Made by a program: the position numbers and the translations under genes. From positions 1 to 33,219 of IMG/VR virus record IMGVR_UViG_3300046533_000211: a stretch of DNA of 33,219 nucleotides; one strand, given 5' to 3'. This stretch comes from a virus. The notes beneath the pieces are model-generated. The model saw only the letters and a program-made list of their open reading frames with translations, had not been told where the DNA came from and did not search any database. This document shows, piece after piece, positions 14,569-22,023 of the stretch; positions within the stretch are counted from its first letter, which is position 1; each line of letters opens with the position of its first letter.

Positions 14569-14619
14569 GCTCGGCCTGGTGCCGAACTGAGATCATTAAA
14601 CCATACCGGAATAGCAATT
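14569..14619 (-). promoter_or_regulatory. Leader module 7: box, -10 and 5' hairpin
   Basis: On the - strand: TAGCAATTGCTA (a 12-base palindrome), -10-like TTTAAT (14595-14600), hairpin GTTCGGC, loop ACCAG, GCCGAGC (14569-14587, one G-U pair). Predicted start about 14588. The upstream gene ends at the TAG just before the box. Confidence 0.75.
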
Positions 14620-14620
14620 G

Positions 14621-14917
14621 CTAGTCAGGCCAACGACCCAGCAGGCAGTCGCCGCACTTGGCTTCCTCACCAGTGAGCCGCCAGACGCGCCCGCACGGCT
14701 CATGCCTGACCAGGATGCCCGCCATGTATCCACGGGGTTGCTCGTACTCATCGTGGTCGTACATCGTCTCGCCCAGCTTGATGGGTTCCGGGGTGGTGTG
14801 GTCAATGGCGTCCCAGTCCACAGTCCAGCCTGGTGGCGGCTTGCCCAGGAACCCATTGGCGAACCACAGCTCGGGTTCGGCGTGGAAGTCGCACTCGTTG
14901 TCTTGGCGCGCGCTCAC
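14621..14917 (-). CDS. Unknown protein with CxxC knuckle
   Basis: 98 residues from GTG. Trp/Pro-rich first half (ELWFANGFLGKPPPGWTVDWD), then HEPCGRVWRL and KCGDCLL, three cysteines and a His that may bind zinc. Its TAG stop abuts module 7. Function unknown. Confidence 0.62.
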   Translation of the reverse strand: MSARQDNECDFHAEPELWFANGFLGKPPPGWTVDWDAIDHTTPEPIKLGETMYDHDEYEQPRGYMAGILVRHEPCGRVWRLTGEEAKCGDCLLGRWPD

Positions 14918-15132
14918 TCCAGCACCTCGGCCAGGGTGAACCTGGCCAACCGCAGCGGCTGGCCCGTCGCATCCGCGTGCATGCGGGCCAGGCCCTCCAG
15001 GCGACGGATGAGCAGCAGGTCCCGATGGATCAGCGGCGCGTGCTCACCGACGCCTGGGATCAGCGCCCCGACCATGCTCCACTGGCCATCCGGCTCCTGG
15101 ACCTGCCAGGCGTACAAAGTGTCACCGTCCAT
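14914..15132 (-). CDS. Small protein, function unknown
   Basis: 72 residues. A beta start (LYAWQVQEPDGQWSMVGALI) is followed by helices (LIHRDLLLIRRLEGLARMH, RLARFTLAEVLE). GTGA and 11-base overlaps with its neighbours. Not recognised. Confidence 0.62.
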   Translation of the reverse strand: MDGDTLYAWQVQEPDGQWSMVGALIPGVGEHAPLIHRDLLLIRRLEGLARMHADATGQPLRLARFTLAEVLE

Positions 15133-15307
15133 CAGTGCTTCCTCTCGGGTGGGATGTCATGTGCCACCTGCCGCAGCAGCATCGGTACGGCTGGTGGAAC
15201 CGCGTGTACGTCGCGACAATGAAGCCTCTGAGCGCCTCACCACGTGAGCGATAAGCGCGCTTCCAGGGCGTCGGGCAGGGCTTAAGCGGCGTCGGTGCCC
15301 GGCTCAC
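15122..15307 (-). CDS. Small CxCGRWH zinc-like protein
   Basis: 61 residues from GTG. The basic N-terminus carries a Tyr/Arg/Ala helix and a C-terminal YRCCCGRWHMTSHP; the Y-x-C-x-C-G-x-W-H-x-T-S pattern occurs in many small actinophage proteins. GTGA overlap with the upstream gene. Function unknown. Confidence 0.65.
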   Translation of the reverse strand: MSRAPTPLKPCPTPWKRAYRSRGEALRGFIVATYTRFHQPYRCCCGRWHMTSHPRGSTDGR

Positions 15308-15468
15308 CAGTCCACCTCCAGCTGATCAGGGCTGTAGTAGCTCGGGCGGTCCCGGCAGTCCCACAGGACTCCGATGGTGATGGTGCCCTTCGCAAGCACC
15401 TTCACCACGGACCCCTCGCTGGTGCGACCACACAGCCGCACCCGGTCGCCAAACTCTGGTGACCTCAT
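15304..15468 (-). CDS. Small beta-rich protein downstream of Ku
   Basis: 54 residues predicted as a small barrel: GDRVRLCGRTSEGSVVKVL, then TITIGVLWD and YYSPDQLE. The shape resembles SH3-like or KOW-type domains. ATGA overlap with the Ku gene, so it is translated with Ku. Confidence 0.58.
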   Translation of the reverse strand: MRSPEFGDRVRLCGRTSEGSVVKVLAKGTITIGVLWDCRDRPSYYSPDQLEVDW

Positions 15469-16277
15469 GCCGCCTTGCCCTTCACGCTGGCTTCGAGCTT
15501 GGCCAGCAGGTCTGACACGTCAGACGGGGCCACGTCATCGGCCTCGGTGATGTCCAGCTCCACACCTTCAGCCTTGGCCTCGATGAGGCTGGTGAGCCGG
15601 TTCGTGTAGGTGTCCACGTGGGCGTCCTTGTCGAACTTGCCCACCATGCTGGCCACCAGCTTCTCGGCCATGTCCAGTTCGGCGGCACTGTACTCAGCAC
15701 CCAGGCCGGGGACAGTGGCCTCACGGACCTCATCGGCCCAGCGCAGGGTGTGCAGGACCAGAACGCCCTCCACGACCCGGATGGCAGCGATGTGGGTCTT
15801 GGCCCTCATGGTGAACTCGGCAATCGCCACCAGCCCGCTGGACGCCATTGCGTTGGCAAGCAGGGCATACGCCTTGGAGGGCCGCACGGTTTTCTCGCTG
15901 CCGACCTTCCCACCACCCAGGTAGTAGCTGTCCTCGAACATGATGGGGTCGATCTCGGACTGGTCCACGAACTGCAGGATCTCGATCTGCTTCCCACGCT
16001 CGCCCTCCAGCTGGGCCAGATCATCCTCGGTGATGGTGACCAGGCTGCCGCCCACCTCAATGCCCTTGACGATGTCGCCGTAGGCCACATCCTCGCCGCA
16101 TTCCTTGCAGACGCGCTTGAGTGAGATGCCGCCCATGCAGGTCGGGCCGAGTGACCCTGGCCGAGCATGGTGCTGGTGGAAGCTGACATCGTGGTTATCG
16201 GTCGCCTTATAGAGGGCGACTGGGAACTGGACCAGCCCGAAGCCGAGCTGCCCCGTCCAGGTGCTGCGCATTGCCAT
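15465..16277 (-). CDS. ku: Ku protein (non-homologous end joining)
   Basis: 270 residues covering the bacterial Ku core: STWTGQLGFGLVQFPVALYKAT at the start, KRVCKECGEDVAYGDIVKG near 55-72, DPIMFEDSYYLGGG and a helical C-terminus. Known: Ku homodimers encircle DNA ends and recruit ligase D; mycobacteriophages Omega and Corndog encode Ku, which can act with the host ligase to circularise their genomes. No ligase is in this window, so host LigD is the expected partner. AAAGGA lies six bases before the ATG. It has its own leader module 8, so it may be expressed early. Confidence 0.93.
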   Translation of the reverse strand: MAMRSTWTGQLGFGLVQFPVALYKATDNHDVSFHQHHARPGSLGPTCMGGISLKRVCKECGEDVAYGDIVKGIEVGGSLVTITEDDLAQLEGERGKQIEILQFVDQSEIDPIMFEDSYYLGGGKVGSEKTVRPSKAYALLANAMASSGLVAIAEFTMRAKTHIAAIRVVEGVLVLHTLRWADEVREATVPGLGAEYSAAELDMAEKLVASMVGKFDKDAHVDTYTNRLTSLIEAKAEGVELDITEADDVAPSDVSDLLAKLEASVKGKAA

Positions 16278-16295
16278 GATGATTCCTTTCGATCG

Positions 16296-16344
16296 GGGCT
16301 GGCCTGGTGCCTGCCCTCCTGGTCATTAAAGCACAGCGGGCTAG
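16296..16344 (-). promoter_or_regulatory. Leader module 8 (Ku operon)
   Basis: On the - strand: GGCAATTGCTAGCC box, -10-like TTTAAT (16325-16330), hairpin GGGC-A-GGC, loop ACCAG, GCC-A-GCCC (16296-16316). Predicted start about 16318. Confidence 0.72.
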
Positions 16345-16372
16345 CAATTGCCAGCCCACTGCGGGTGATTCG

Positions 16373-16822
16373 TCAGGCGCAATCGCCTGCGTGCTGGGTG
16401 AAGCAGCGCGAGCAGGTGGAGGGCCAGCGCGGCTCCTCTGCCTTGCCCTGACCGAGCGTGCGGAGCTGCCTGGTCCCTACGGGTGAGGTCACGGAGATCT
16501 CGCGGTTGATCTTGGCCAGCTCGGACAGGTGGGCCATGACCGCCCCACGCAGCCCCGGTGACATGTGCCCGGAAGCGAGCAGGTGCCGCAGCGCCAGCGC
16601 CACGTTGCGGGCATGATCTGGCCCGGTGGGCACCCGGCCCTGGAGCACATGCGCCCACTCGTTACGGCGCGCTCTCACGTTGCTCTCGGTGGTGTCTCCC
16701 AGCTCAGCGATCTCCGCATAGGTGAAGCCTGCATCGAGCGCCTGGAGGATCTCGGACAGCCGCAGGTTCGAGCAGTTACGTCCGAGCGTTTCCAGCTCAG
16801 CGGCCTGTGTGGGTGTGTACAT
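16373..16822 (-). CDS. HTH protein with C-terminal zinc knuckle
   Basis: 149 residues. An N-terminal HTH (RLSEILQALDAGFTYAEIAE, then TESNVRARRNEW as recognition helix), a helical middle (NVALALRHLLASG) and a C-terminal CSRCFTQHAGDC, a possible zinc knuckle. Likely a DNA-binding regulator. GGAG lies nine bases before the ATG; leader module 9 precedes it. Confidence 0.68.
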   Translation of the reverse strand: MYTPTQAAELETLGRNCSNLRLSEILQALDAGFTYAEIAELGDTTESNVRARRNEWAHVLQGRVPTGPDHARNVALALRHLLASGHMSPGLRGAVMAHLSELAKINREISVTSPVGTRQLRTLGQGKAEEPRWPSTCSRCFTQHAGDCA

Positions 16823-16847
16823 GCGTGACGACTCCAATCGTTGTGGT

Positions 16848-16899
16848 CTGGCCTGGTGCCAGTTCCTGTGAATCAGGATAGCACACCCCACTAGCAATT
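16848..16899 (-). promoter_or_regulatory. Leader module 9: box, -10 and 5' hairpin
   Basis: On the - strand: TTAATTGCTA box, -10-like TATCCT (16875-16880), hairpin CTGGC, loop ACCAG, GCCAG (16848-16862). The box directly follows the terminator at 16903-16932. Confidence 0.72.
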
Positions 16900-16902
16900 A
16901 AA

Positions 16903-16932
16903 GAGGCCCCCCGGAGTTAACCGGGGGGCCTC
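16903..16932 (-). terminator. Strong intrinsic terminator
   Basis: Perfect 12-base arms around a 6-base loop, followed on the - strand by TTTAATT. It ends the message of the 54-residue gene at 16949-17113 directly before module 9. Confidence 0.85.
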
Positions 16933-16948
16933 AGTGGGGCTGCTCCTC

Positions 16949-17113
16949 TCACATGTAATAGGCATTGTTCTCTGGGTCAGTGCCTGCGCCCTGGACCTCC
17001 ACATAGGCAGCGGGGAGGAAGTCATTCCAGCCAGCTGCTGCGTCGCGCTCGGCGAGGGCTTGGGCGCGAGCGGCCTTGGCCTCGGGGCTGAAGCTCGGGA
17101 TCTTGCGTGACAT
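16949..17113 (-). CDS. Very small helical protein
   Basis: 54 residues: Ser/Lys start, an Ala-rich helix (PEAKAARAQALAERDAAAGW) and a Tyr/Asn end. CAGGAGC precedes the ATG. It is a single-gene unit between leader module 10 and a strong terminator, which suggests separately controlled expression. Function unknown. Confidence 0.6.
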   Translation of the reverse strand: MSRKIPSFSPEAKAARAQALAERDAAAGWNDFLPAAYVEVQGAGTDPENNAYYM

Positions 17114-17132
17114 GTCTGCTCCTGGGGGTTCT

Positions 17133-17187
17133 GGGCTGGCCCTGTGCCTGCCCGATACCTAATTAAAACACAGTCGGGTAGGCATTG
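17133..17187 (-). promoter_or_regulatory. Leader module 10 (variant box)
   Basis: On the - strand: variant box CAATGCCTA, -10-like TTTAAT (17162-17167), hairpin GGGC-A-GGC, loop ACAGG, GCC-A-GCCC (17133-17153). Confidence 0.65.
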
Positions 17188-17193
17188 CAAGGC

Positions 17194-17340
17194 TCACGTA
17201 GCGGCTTCTGCTGCTGCTGCGTGCATGCAGCGGAAGCACAGGTCGAAGCCTCGGTACGAGGCCAGTGGCCAGCGCTCGTCGCACTGCGGGCAGTGCTTCC
17301 ACGGGAACGGCCCAAGGTGGCCCAGCCTGGTGTCAGGCAT
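17194..17340 (-). CDS. Very small zinc-ribbon protein
   Basis: 48 residues: CPQCDERWPLASYRGFDLCFRC is a compact CxxC-x15-CxxC ribbon, followed by an Ala-rich tail. Overlaps the upstream gene by eight bases. Likely zinc-binding. Confidence 0.65.
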   Translation of the reverse strand: MPDTRLGHLGPFPWKHCPQCDERWPLASYRGFDLCFRCMHAAAAEAAT

Positions 17341-17545
17341 CAGGCGTCCCCAGGTCAAACTCCTCCTCATACATCGGATAGAACTGGCTGAACGGCTCAG
17401 GCTGGCCCTCACTCACACCCACCAGGAACATGGCCAGCAGGCCGGTCAGGTAACCGGCATGGACAGGACTGGGGGCAGCTGCAATGGCCGCGTCGAACTT
17501 GCGGATCTGCTTCTCGACGTTCATGTCGGGCTGAATATTCTTCAC
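17333..17545 (-). CDS. Small helical protein, function unknown
   Basis: 70 residues from GTG eight bases after AAAGG. A helix (MNVEKQIRKFDAAIAAA) and a hydrophobic stretch (GYLTGLLAMFLVGVSEG) that could be a short membrane or core helix. First gene after leader module 11. Confidence 0.6.
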   Translation of the reverse strand: MKNIQPDMNVEKQIRKFDAAIAAAPSPVHAGYLTGLLAMFLVGVSEGQPEPFSQFYPMYEEEFDLGTPDA

Positions 17546-17564
17546 ATCAGCACCCTTTCGTTGG

Positions 17565-17617
17565 GCCTGGCCTGGTGCCAGACTGTCACCCATTAAAGCA
17601 CACCCCGCTAGCAATTG
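17565..17617 (-). promoter_or_regulatory. Leader module 11: box, -10 and 5' hairpin
   Basis: On the - strand: TCAATTGCTAGC box directly after the upstream TAG, -10-like TTTAAT (17592-17597), hairpin GTCTGGC, loop ACCAG, GCCAGGC (17565-17583, one G-U pair), then GAAAGG. Confidence 0.75.
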
Positions 17618-17618
17618 A

Positions 17619-18086
17619 CTAGTCGGGCCAGACGCCCAGCCGCCAGGTGTCGTCGTCACCGAAGGTGTGGACGGGGTGGATCGTCACATCGGTCAGCTTC
17701 CAGACCGCACTCCAGCTCTCGACGCCCCAGTGCTCGTAGCGCATGGTCAGCCCCGGCATCGCCAGCTCGATGACCTCGTAGGGGTCGTTGGTCGGCCATT
17801 CCCTGTGGGCCTGATCCGGGGACATGTTCATCGTCCACTGGCCCACGTCGAGGTCCAGCAGGATGGCCTGGGCGCGTATCTCACTCGGCCTGACGCACTC
17901 GCCGTATCGGATGCGCTGGGTCAGCTCGGTCCCAGCAGCACCCGGCCACATGATCTGGGAACCCCAGACGACCAACGGGTGCAGGTGGCGGTCGAGGAAC
18001 CAGAGCCGAGGTCGGCGCGGTGGCGATCCCTGGAATGTATAGCCGACGAACTGCTCGTTGCTCAGCCCTGCTGGCAGCTCGGACAT
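17619..18086 (-). CDS. Unknown protein, Trp-rich
   Basis: 155 residues. Beta- and Trp-rich (RPRLWFLDRHLHPLVVWGSQ, VGQWTMNM, MRYEHWGVESWSAVW). GGGAGG precedes the ATG. No catalytic motif. The stop abuts the box of module 11. Family not recognised. Confidence 0.62.
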   Translation of the reverse strand: MSELPAGLSNEQFVGYTFQGSPPRRPRLWFLDRHLHPLVVWGSQIMWPGAAGTELTQRIRYGECVRPSEIRAQAILLDLDVGQWTMNMSPDQAHREWPTNDPYEVIELAMPGLTMRYEHWGVESWSAVWKLTDVTIHPVHTFGDDDTWRLGVWPD

Positions 18087-18319
18087 ACCGGCCTCCCGTG
18101 GTCCACGATCTTCCATTGGCGTGCTTCCAGCTCCAGGACAAGCATCGCCTGGGCGTCCTGGGAGGACTCGATCACCAGATCGGACACCAGGGCCATCGGC
18201 AGCATCCCCTTGCACACCGAGCAGATGATCGCGCAGGCCCTGGTGTTGGGTTCCGTGATATTCCACCGGAAGCAGAAGGCCTGCATCGCCGAAGGGCAGT
18301 CCGCGAACATCATGATCAC
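18062..18319 (-). CDS. Small CxxC/CxxC protein
   Basis: 85 residues from GTG (GTGA overlap, GGAGG eight bases before). CSVCKG in the middle and CPSC at the end form a split zinc ribbon; the part between is beta/helical. It overlaps the downstream gene by 25 bases. Function unknown. Confidence 0.6.
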   Translation of the reverse strand: MIMMFADCPSAMQAFCFRWNITEPNTRACAIICSVCKGMLPMALVSDLVIESSQDAQAMLVLELEARQWKIVDHGRPVCPSCQQG

Positions 18320-18507
18320 CGGACGGTCCTCCAGACCCAGGACCAGCACCGCATCCCGTGGCGGGCACGGATACCGATGGGCCTGTTGTCGACGTACCTG
18401 CGGTTGAACCGGAGGGAAGTCTCCGGGGCATCGTCCTTGCTGGCGGCGTAGCTCATGAACCGCATGCGCCGGATGACTGGCAGGCGACGGCGCAGCTGCT
18501 CCTTCAC
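18316..18507 (-). CDS. Small basic protein
   Basis: 63 residues, very Arg-rich (QLRRRLPVIRRMRF), from GTG overlapping the upstream stop by GTGA. The tight junctions on both sides support coding. It may bind nucleic acid; not recognised. Confidence 0.55.
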   Translation of the reverse strand: MKEQLRRRLPVIRRMRFMSYAASKDDAPETSLRFNRRYVDNRPIGIRARHGMRCWSWVWRTVR

Positions 18508-18698
18508 AGCAGCACCAGGCAGCCCGGATGGACAGCCAGCCTGGTGTCGGCATCCACGTCGTCACGCTGCCGAACTTCCAGCCAGAACTCCCCGGCCTTG
18601 ATGGGCTGGTGGCAGCCGACGCAGAGCAGCCACCCGTACATCCCTCGCGCTGGCGCTGGTGGCGCAACATGCTCGTCGAGCGGTTGGTTCATGGTCAC
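18504..18698 (-). CDS. Small CxxC protein
   Basis: 64 residues. WLLCVGCHQPIKAGEFWLEV followed by VHPGC gives three Cys and two His, a likely zinc ribbon. Start GTG at 18698 (GTGA) or ATG at 18692; GGAGG is just upstream. Confidence 0.62.
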   Translation of the reverse strand: MTMNQPLDEHVAPPAPARGMYGWLLCVGCHQPIKAGEFWLEVRQRDDVDADTRLAVHPGCLVLL

Positions 18699-18868
18699 CG
18701 TTCCTCCTCGAACGCCTTGACTATTTGCGTGCCAACATGATTGGGCCATGGCGATTCCAGCGGCCAGTGCTTGCAGTCCGGGTTCGTACACGACCCGTTG
18801 CCGTCCGACTCATGCTTGGCGATGACATCGATCATCTTCTGGATGTCGGCCCCCGAGCTGAACCTCAT
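18695..18868 (-). CDS. Very small Cys/His protein
   Basis: 57 residues (59 if ATG at 18874 is used). Contains CTNPDCKHWP, a Cys pair plus His. ATGA and GTGA junctions to both neighbours. Function unknown. Confidence 0.58.
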   Translation of the reverse strand: MRFSSGADIQKMIDVIAKHESDGNGSCTNPDCKHWPLESPWPNHVGTQIVKAFEEER

Positions 18869-19032
18869 AGGCATCGCCTGGGCAGCACGGCGCTGACCTC
18901 ACACCCGGGGTAGTGCTCATGGTGGGTCATCAGGGCATCGATGGAGTCGGCAGCCACCACCAGCCGGGTATGGTGTCGGGTGCCGTCACGGGACATCACC
19001 GTGTAGTGGTCGTGTTCCTCGAACTGGTTCAT
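18865..19032 (-). CDS. Very small His-rich protein
   Basis: 55 residues; beta start (HYTVMSRDGTRHHTRLVVAA), a helix with THHEHYPGCE, and a basic end. ATGA overlap with the upstream gene. Function unknown. Confidence 0.58.
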   Translation of the reverse strand: MNQFEEHDHYTVMSRDGTRHHTRLVVAADSIDALMTHHEHYPGCEVSAVLPRRCL

Positions 19033-19211
19033 CGGTCATCCTCAGGGATCTTGCGCTTGCCCACTGCCTTGCGGGCAGCGATGTGCCGGTCGTGGCGGGC
19101 CAACTGGGCCGGGAGGTCATCCAGCGCCTTGCGCGCTGCGCGCACCTTGGGGTCCTTCCGCTCCAGCTCATCCAGTTCCCGCTCCAGCCCCAACCAGGGC
19201 ACGTTGCTCAT
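19029..19211 (-). CDS. Small coiled-coil protein
   Basis: 60 residues, one long charged helix (ELDELERKDPKVRAARKALD, then LARHDRHIAARKAVGKRK). ATGA and TGATG junctions. Function unknown. Confidence 0.6.
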   Translation of the reverse strand: MSNVPWLGLERELDELERKDPKVRAARKALDDLPAQLARHDRHIAARKAVGKRKIPEDDR

Positions 19212-19636
19212 CAGATGCTCCCGAATCGTCCGAAGTCAGGCAGCACAGGCTTACCGTCAGCTCTGCCCCAGAGGTGCAACACGTTCTCCCTCAGGTTGAT
19301 GTGCTCAGCAGTCGGAACGAACACCTGGTACGCATGCCCCTCCTCGAACACCGCGCGGTGTAACAGCTTCAGATCCGCATAGGTCGGCATCGTGCCCATC
19401 GCTCCACTGATGCTGGCGTGTATCCAGTCACAGCCGAAGTCACCATCGAGGTCCAGGTCGGCGGGCCACCATGACGCCACCACACGACGGCCATCGCGGG
19501 CATCGAACATCCAGGCCTCACCGAAGGGCATCGGTGGACTCCACACCTTGCGATCCAGCCGTGCCCGGATCTTCAGCGCATCGAGCCTGGCACGGCATGC
19601 CTCGATCTCACCTGGGGCCGGTTCCCTCATCCTCAT
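19211..19636 (-). CDS. Conserved actinophage protein (DUF7694-like)
   Basis: 141 residues. Features: RRVVASWWPADLDLDGDFG, CDWIHASIS, PTYADLKLLHRAVF and YQVFVPTAEHINLRENVLHLW. The order DWIHAS, Y-x-DLK-x-LH, QVFVP, HxN, LHLWG is that of a widespread actinophage protein of unknown function; I recall it as DUF7694 but could not check. ATGA overlap sets the start. Confidence 0.7.
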   Translation of the reverse strand: MRMREPAPGEIEACRARLDALKIRARLDRKVWSPPMPFGEAWMFDARDGRRVVASWWPADLDLDGDFGCDWIHASISGAMGTMPTYADLKLLHRAVFEEGHAYQVFVPTAEHINLRENVLHLWGRADGKPVLPDFGRFGSI

Positions 19637-20016
19637 CGTTCGTTCGCCATCCTCACCTGGTCGGCCACGTACTCGCGGCAGTGGGCCAGGCCCTCCTCGT
19701 CAGGCAGGTCAGGCGACTCGATCCCCAGCCGCTCATTCGCCCACTCGAACCAGCCATCGGCCAATGCGGGCATCGGGACGTTGCGCCAGCTGACCGGACC
19801 AATGATGTTGGTCGCAGCCTGGATACGCTCGCCCAGCCCCGCGCACCGCCCGCTCCAGGTGCCACCCTCGTCCCAGCGCTTGTTCGGGACACCCAGCCAG
19901 GTGCCGTCGAGATAGCTCCGGTACGCGTCGATCAGCTGGCCCCACAGGTAGATCAGCTCGTCACTCACGAAGGTGGAGATCTCCTCCATTAGAGCGGGAA
20001 GTTCCCGGTCGGCCAT
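19633..20016 (-). CDS. Unknown protein
   Basis: 127 residues, Trp-rich and helical (MEEISTFVSDELIYLWGQLI, DEGGTWSGRCAGLGERI, GWFEWANERLG). TGATG overlap with the upstream gene. Some stretches resemble small actinophage proteins, but no family can be assigned. Confidence 0.6.
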   Translation of the reverse strand: MADRELPALMEEISTFVSDELIYLWGQLIDAYRSYLDGTWLGVPNKRWDEGGTWSGRCAGLGERIQAATNIIGPVSWRNVPMPALADGWFEWANERLGIESPDLPDEEGLAHCREYVADQVRMANER

Positions 20017-20189
20017 CACACGGCTCCCTTCGGGGCGGGTCGCAGGTTGAAGATGTTGAACTCGGGCTTGGTGGCTAGCTCGACGTGGTCGGCACAGACC
20101 GCATAGCCTCGGATCACGGTGAGGTGCGGCACCCGCTTGCCGGTCAGGATGAAGCAGACGCAGCACGCGCAGAAGTTCTGGCGGCTCAT
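20016..20189 (-). CDS. Very small Cys-rich protein
   Basis: 57 residues: CACCVCFI near the start and YAVCADH further on provide four Cys and a His for zinc. GAGGAGGG lies before the ATG, which overlaps the upstream stop. Confidence 0.62.
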   Translation of the reverse strand: MSRQNFCACCVCFILTGKRVPHLTVIRGYAVCADHVELATKPEFNIFNLRPAPKGAV

Positions 20190-20890
20190 GGCCCCTCCTC
20201 GTCCAGGTCCAGCACCCGAGGGTCGGCGTAGACCTTGGGCTTGCGCTCCCACACGGTGATGTCATCGTGCAGGCCCCACCACTGGATCGGGGTGTGCGAC
20301 GCGACCTCGGTCCATTCCTCAGTCAGCAGCTCATGGAAGTCCTTGTCGCCCGTGCAGCCGCCCTCGCCCTCACCGATGTAGATCACCCGGTCGCCCTTGA
20401 ACTCACGCAGGGTGCGCCACGCTGACGGCTCGGAGTACGGGGGCCAGGACAGGAACAGCACCCGGTCGGGGTACTTGTCCACGGTCACCTCTGCGTAGCC
20501 CTGGTTGACCGGCACCCAGAGCGCGCAGTCCTTGTGCCAGACGTTGGCCCCTGGTGCAGCGTCATAGCTCGCCACATCGACGCCCAGCTGCTTCAGCACG
20601 TAGCCCCAGTAACCACTGCCCGCCATCGGATCCAGCAGTGACATCCGCGAGTAGGCCGCGACGAACTGCACCGAGCCAGGGTCCGTGACCGACCAGGCAT
20701 AGCGGCACACGTATTCGTGCCGGTCGAGGTAGTCCTCCTTGAACCCCGACTCGGTCAGGTTCGGTCCGAGCCGGTACCGCGCGATGCACGGCCCCTCCCA
20801 GGGGAACTCGCCCCGACTCACCTTCGTCCGCACATCGTCCCAGTACGGGTTATGGATGGGGATGGGAAACGAACGCAGCAGCTCAGTCAC
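20186..20890 (-). CDS. SAM-dependent methyltransferase-like protein
   Basis: 234 residues from GTG. MSLLDPMAGSGYWGYVL near 90 resembles motif I of class I methyltransferases (D-P-x-A-G-x-G), followed by ASYDA as a motif II acid. VLFLSWPPYSEPS near 150 sits where the catalytic (D/N/S)PPY motif of DNA amino-methyltransferases would be, but with Trp at the first position. GDRVIYIGEGEGG follows. Substrate unknown: DNA, RNA or a small molecule. The start overlaps the upstream gene by eight bases. Confidence 0.7.
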   Translation of the reverse strand: MTELLRSFPIPIHNPYWDDVRTKVSRGEFPWEGPCIARYRLGPNLTESGFKEDYLDRHEYVCRYAWSVTDPGSVQFVAAYSRMSLLDPMAGSGYWGYVLKQLGVDVASYDAAPGANVWHKDCALWVPVNQGYAEVTVDKYPDRVLFLSWPPYSEPSAWRTLREFKGDRVIYIGEGEGGCTGDKDFHELLTEEWTEVASHTPIQWWGLHDDITVWERKPKVYADPRVLDLDEEGP

Positions 20891-21119
20891 CGCGCTCCTT
20901 CTCTGCAGCAAGCACGGCCCCGATGAGGGCATCGCCCTGCTGGACAACGAGCATCAACTCACGCTCCATGTGACGGAACCGGGTGCCTGGCATGGCCAGG
21001 TTGAGCCGGTCAGCATGACGGGCCAGCACCCCGAAGTCGGCGGCGAGGTCCTCCAGGGTGGCCCTGATCCCCGCCAGGTTCTCGCGTGCGCTCTCGCCAG
21101 TCTCAGTGCAGGCACTCAT
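20883..21119 (-). CDS. Small helical protein, function unknown
   Basis: 78 residues, long helices (ARENLAGIRATLEDLAADFG, MERELMLVVQQGDALIGAVL). ATGA overlap with the upstream membrane protein. Not recognised. Confidence 0.6.
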   Translation of the reverse strand: MSACTETGESARENLAGIRATLEDLAADFGVLARHADRLNLAMPGTRFRHMERELMLVVQQGDALIGAVLAAEKERGD

Positions 21120-21253
21120 CGCTTCGGCATCCTGCGGCTGGCGACAACGACCTTGACCACGACCAGGGCCATGCACCACAGCATCACGAACACAGCTACC
21201 AGAGCGGCCAGCCAGAGCACGACCTGCGTCATCGTGTTGGAGATCATCATCAT
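21116..21253 (-). CDS. Small membrane protein
   Basis: 45 residues with one strong membrane segment (about 10-35: VVLWLAALVAVFVMLWCM then ALVVVKVVV) and a basic tail. ATGA overlap with the upstream gene. It could be a membrane anchor or a superinfection or lysis accessory; nothing specific is visible. Confidence 0.65.
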   Translation of the reverse strand: MMMISNTMTQVVLWLAALVAVFVMLWCMALVVVKVVVASRRMPKR

Positions 21254-21933
21254 CGGGGTGGGAACGGCAGGACACTGACACCGGTCATCACGCCAGCCTT
21301 GGGCGTGGGCGTCCTGGAGAAGGTGCGGGCCACCTTGACGAACTGCTCGATCAGGTTCCCCGAGATCCCCTCCTTCCAGCCCTCCTGCACAATCTCGCGC
21401 AGCTCCAGGGGCATCTCGCGGGCGATCTCCAGGCCCAGCTGGATCGCATTCCCGAAGCGTCCCCGCATGGCCTCGGGCTGGGGCCACTCCGTCCACTCGC
21501 CCAGCGTCGGGGGCTTGTCGGGGTAGCGGGCCAGTGGGGCACTGACCATCACGGCACGCTCCCCATCGGCACACATCAGCACGATGTTCTCGGTGCGGTC
21601 GGGCTGCTCCCGCACGGGTGTCTGCATGGTGGCGGTCTTGAGATCGACACCACGTGCCTCTGCTTCCTCGAACGGAATGTCCACCATCCAGGCAGTGGTG
21701 ACTATCACGACCTCGCTGGCGAGTGAGACAGCCAGCGTGGCGGTCATCCACAGCGAGCCTTCGTCCTTGGTGTCGTCGTCGTCCATCACCTGGCCGAGTG
21801 GCATCACCCCCAGGCCCCGTGGCCCTGTGAACAGCATCAGAGGCATGATGTCGGCGTCCGGGGCTTCCAGCTCCTCGCAGCACTCGCGCGACTTGGACTT
21901 GGCGTGCTCGATCAACTCGATCAACTCGCTCAC
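21250..21933 (-). CDS. Unknown protein, first gene of a large leftward unit
   Basis: 227 residues from GTG preceded by GGAGG. Acidic N-terminus (ELIEHAKSKSRECCEELEAP), a beta-rich middle with LWMTATLAVSLASEVVIVTT and ERAVMVSAPLARY, and a helical part (FGNAIQLGLEIAREM). It resembles house-keeping-type phage proteins without assigned role. Leader module 12 precedes it. Confidence 0.65.
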   Translation of the reverse strand: MSELIELIEHAKSKSRECCEELEAPDADIMPLMLFTGPRGLGVMPLGQVMDDDDTKDEGSLWMTATLAVSLASEVVIVTTAWMVDIPFEEAEARGVDLKTATMQTPVREQPDRTENIVLMCADGERAVMVSAPLARYPDKPPTLGEWTEWPQPEAMRGRFGNAIQLGLEIAREMPLELREIVQEGWKEGISGNLIEQFVKVARTFSRTPTPKAGVMTGVSVLPFPPR

Positions 21934-21954
21934 GTGATATTCCTCCCGTTGTCC

Positions 21955-22007
21955 GACCGGCCCGATGCCAGGTCTGGAGTCTAACTATAGCTAGCGCGGT
22001 AGCATCT
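21955..22007 (-). promoter_or_regulatory. Leader module 12 (variant box)
   Basis: On the - strand: variant box AGATGCTA, -10-like TATAGT (21984-21989), hairpin core GGC, loop ATCGG, GCC (21959-21969) with further, less perfect pairing. Confidence 0.65.
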
Positions 22008-22023
22008 GACCACCGCTCCAGTC

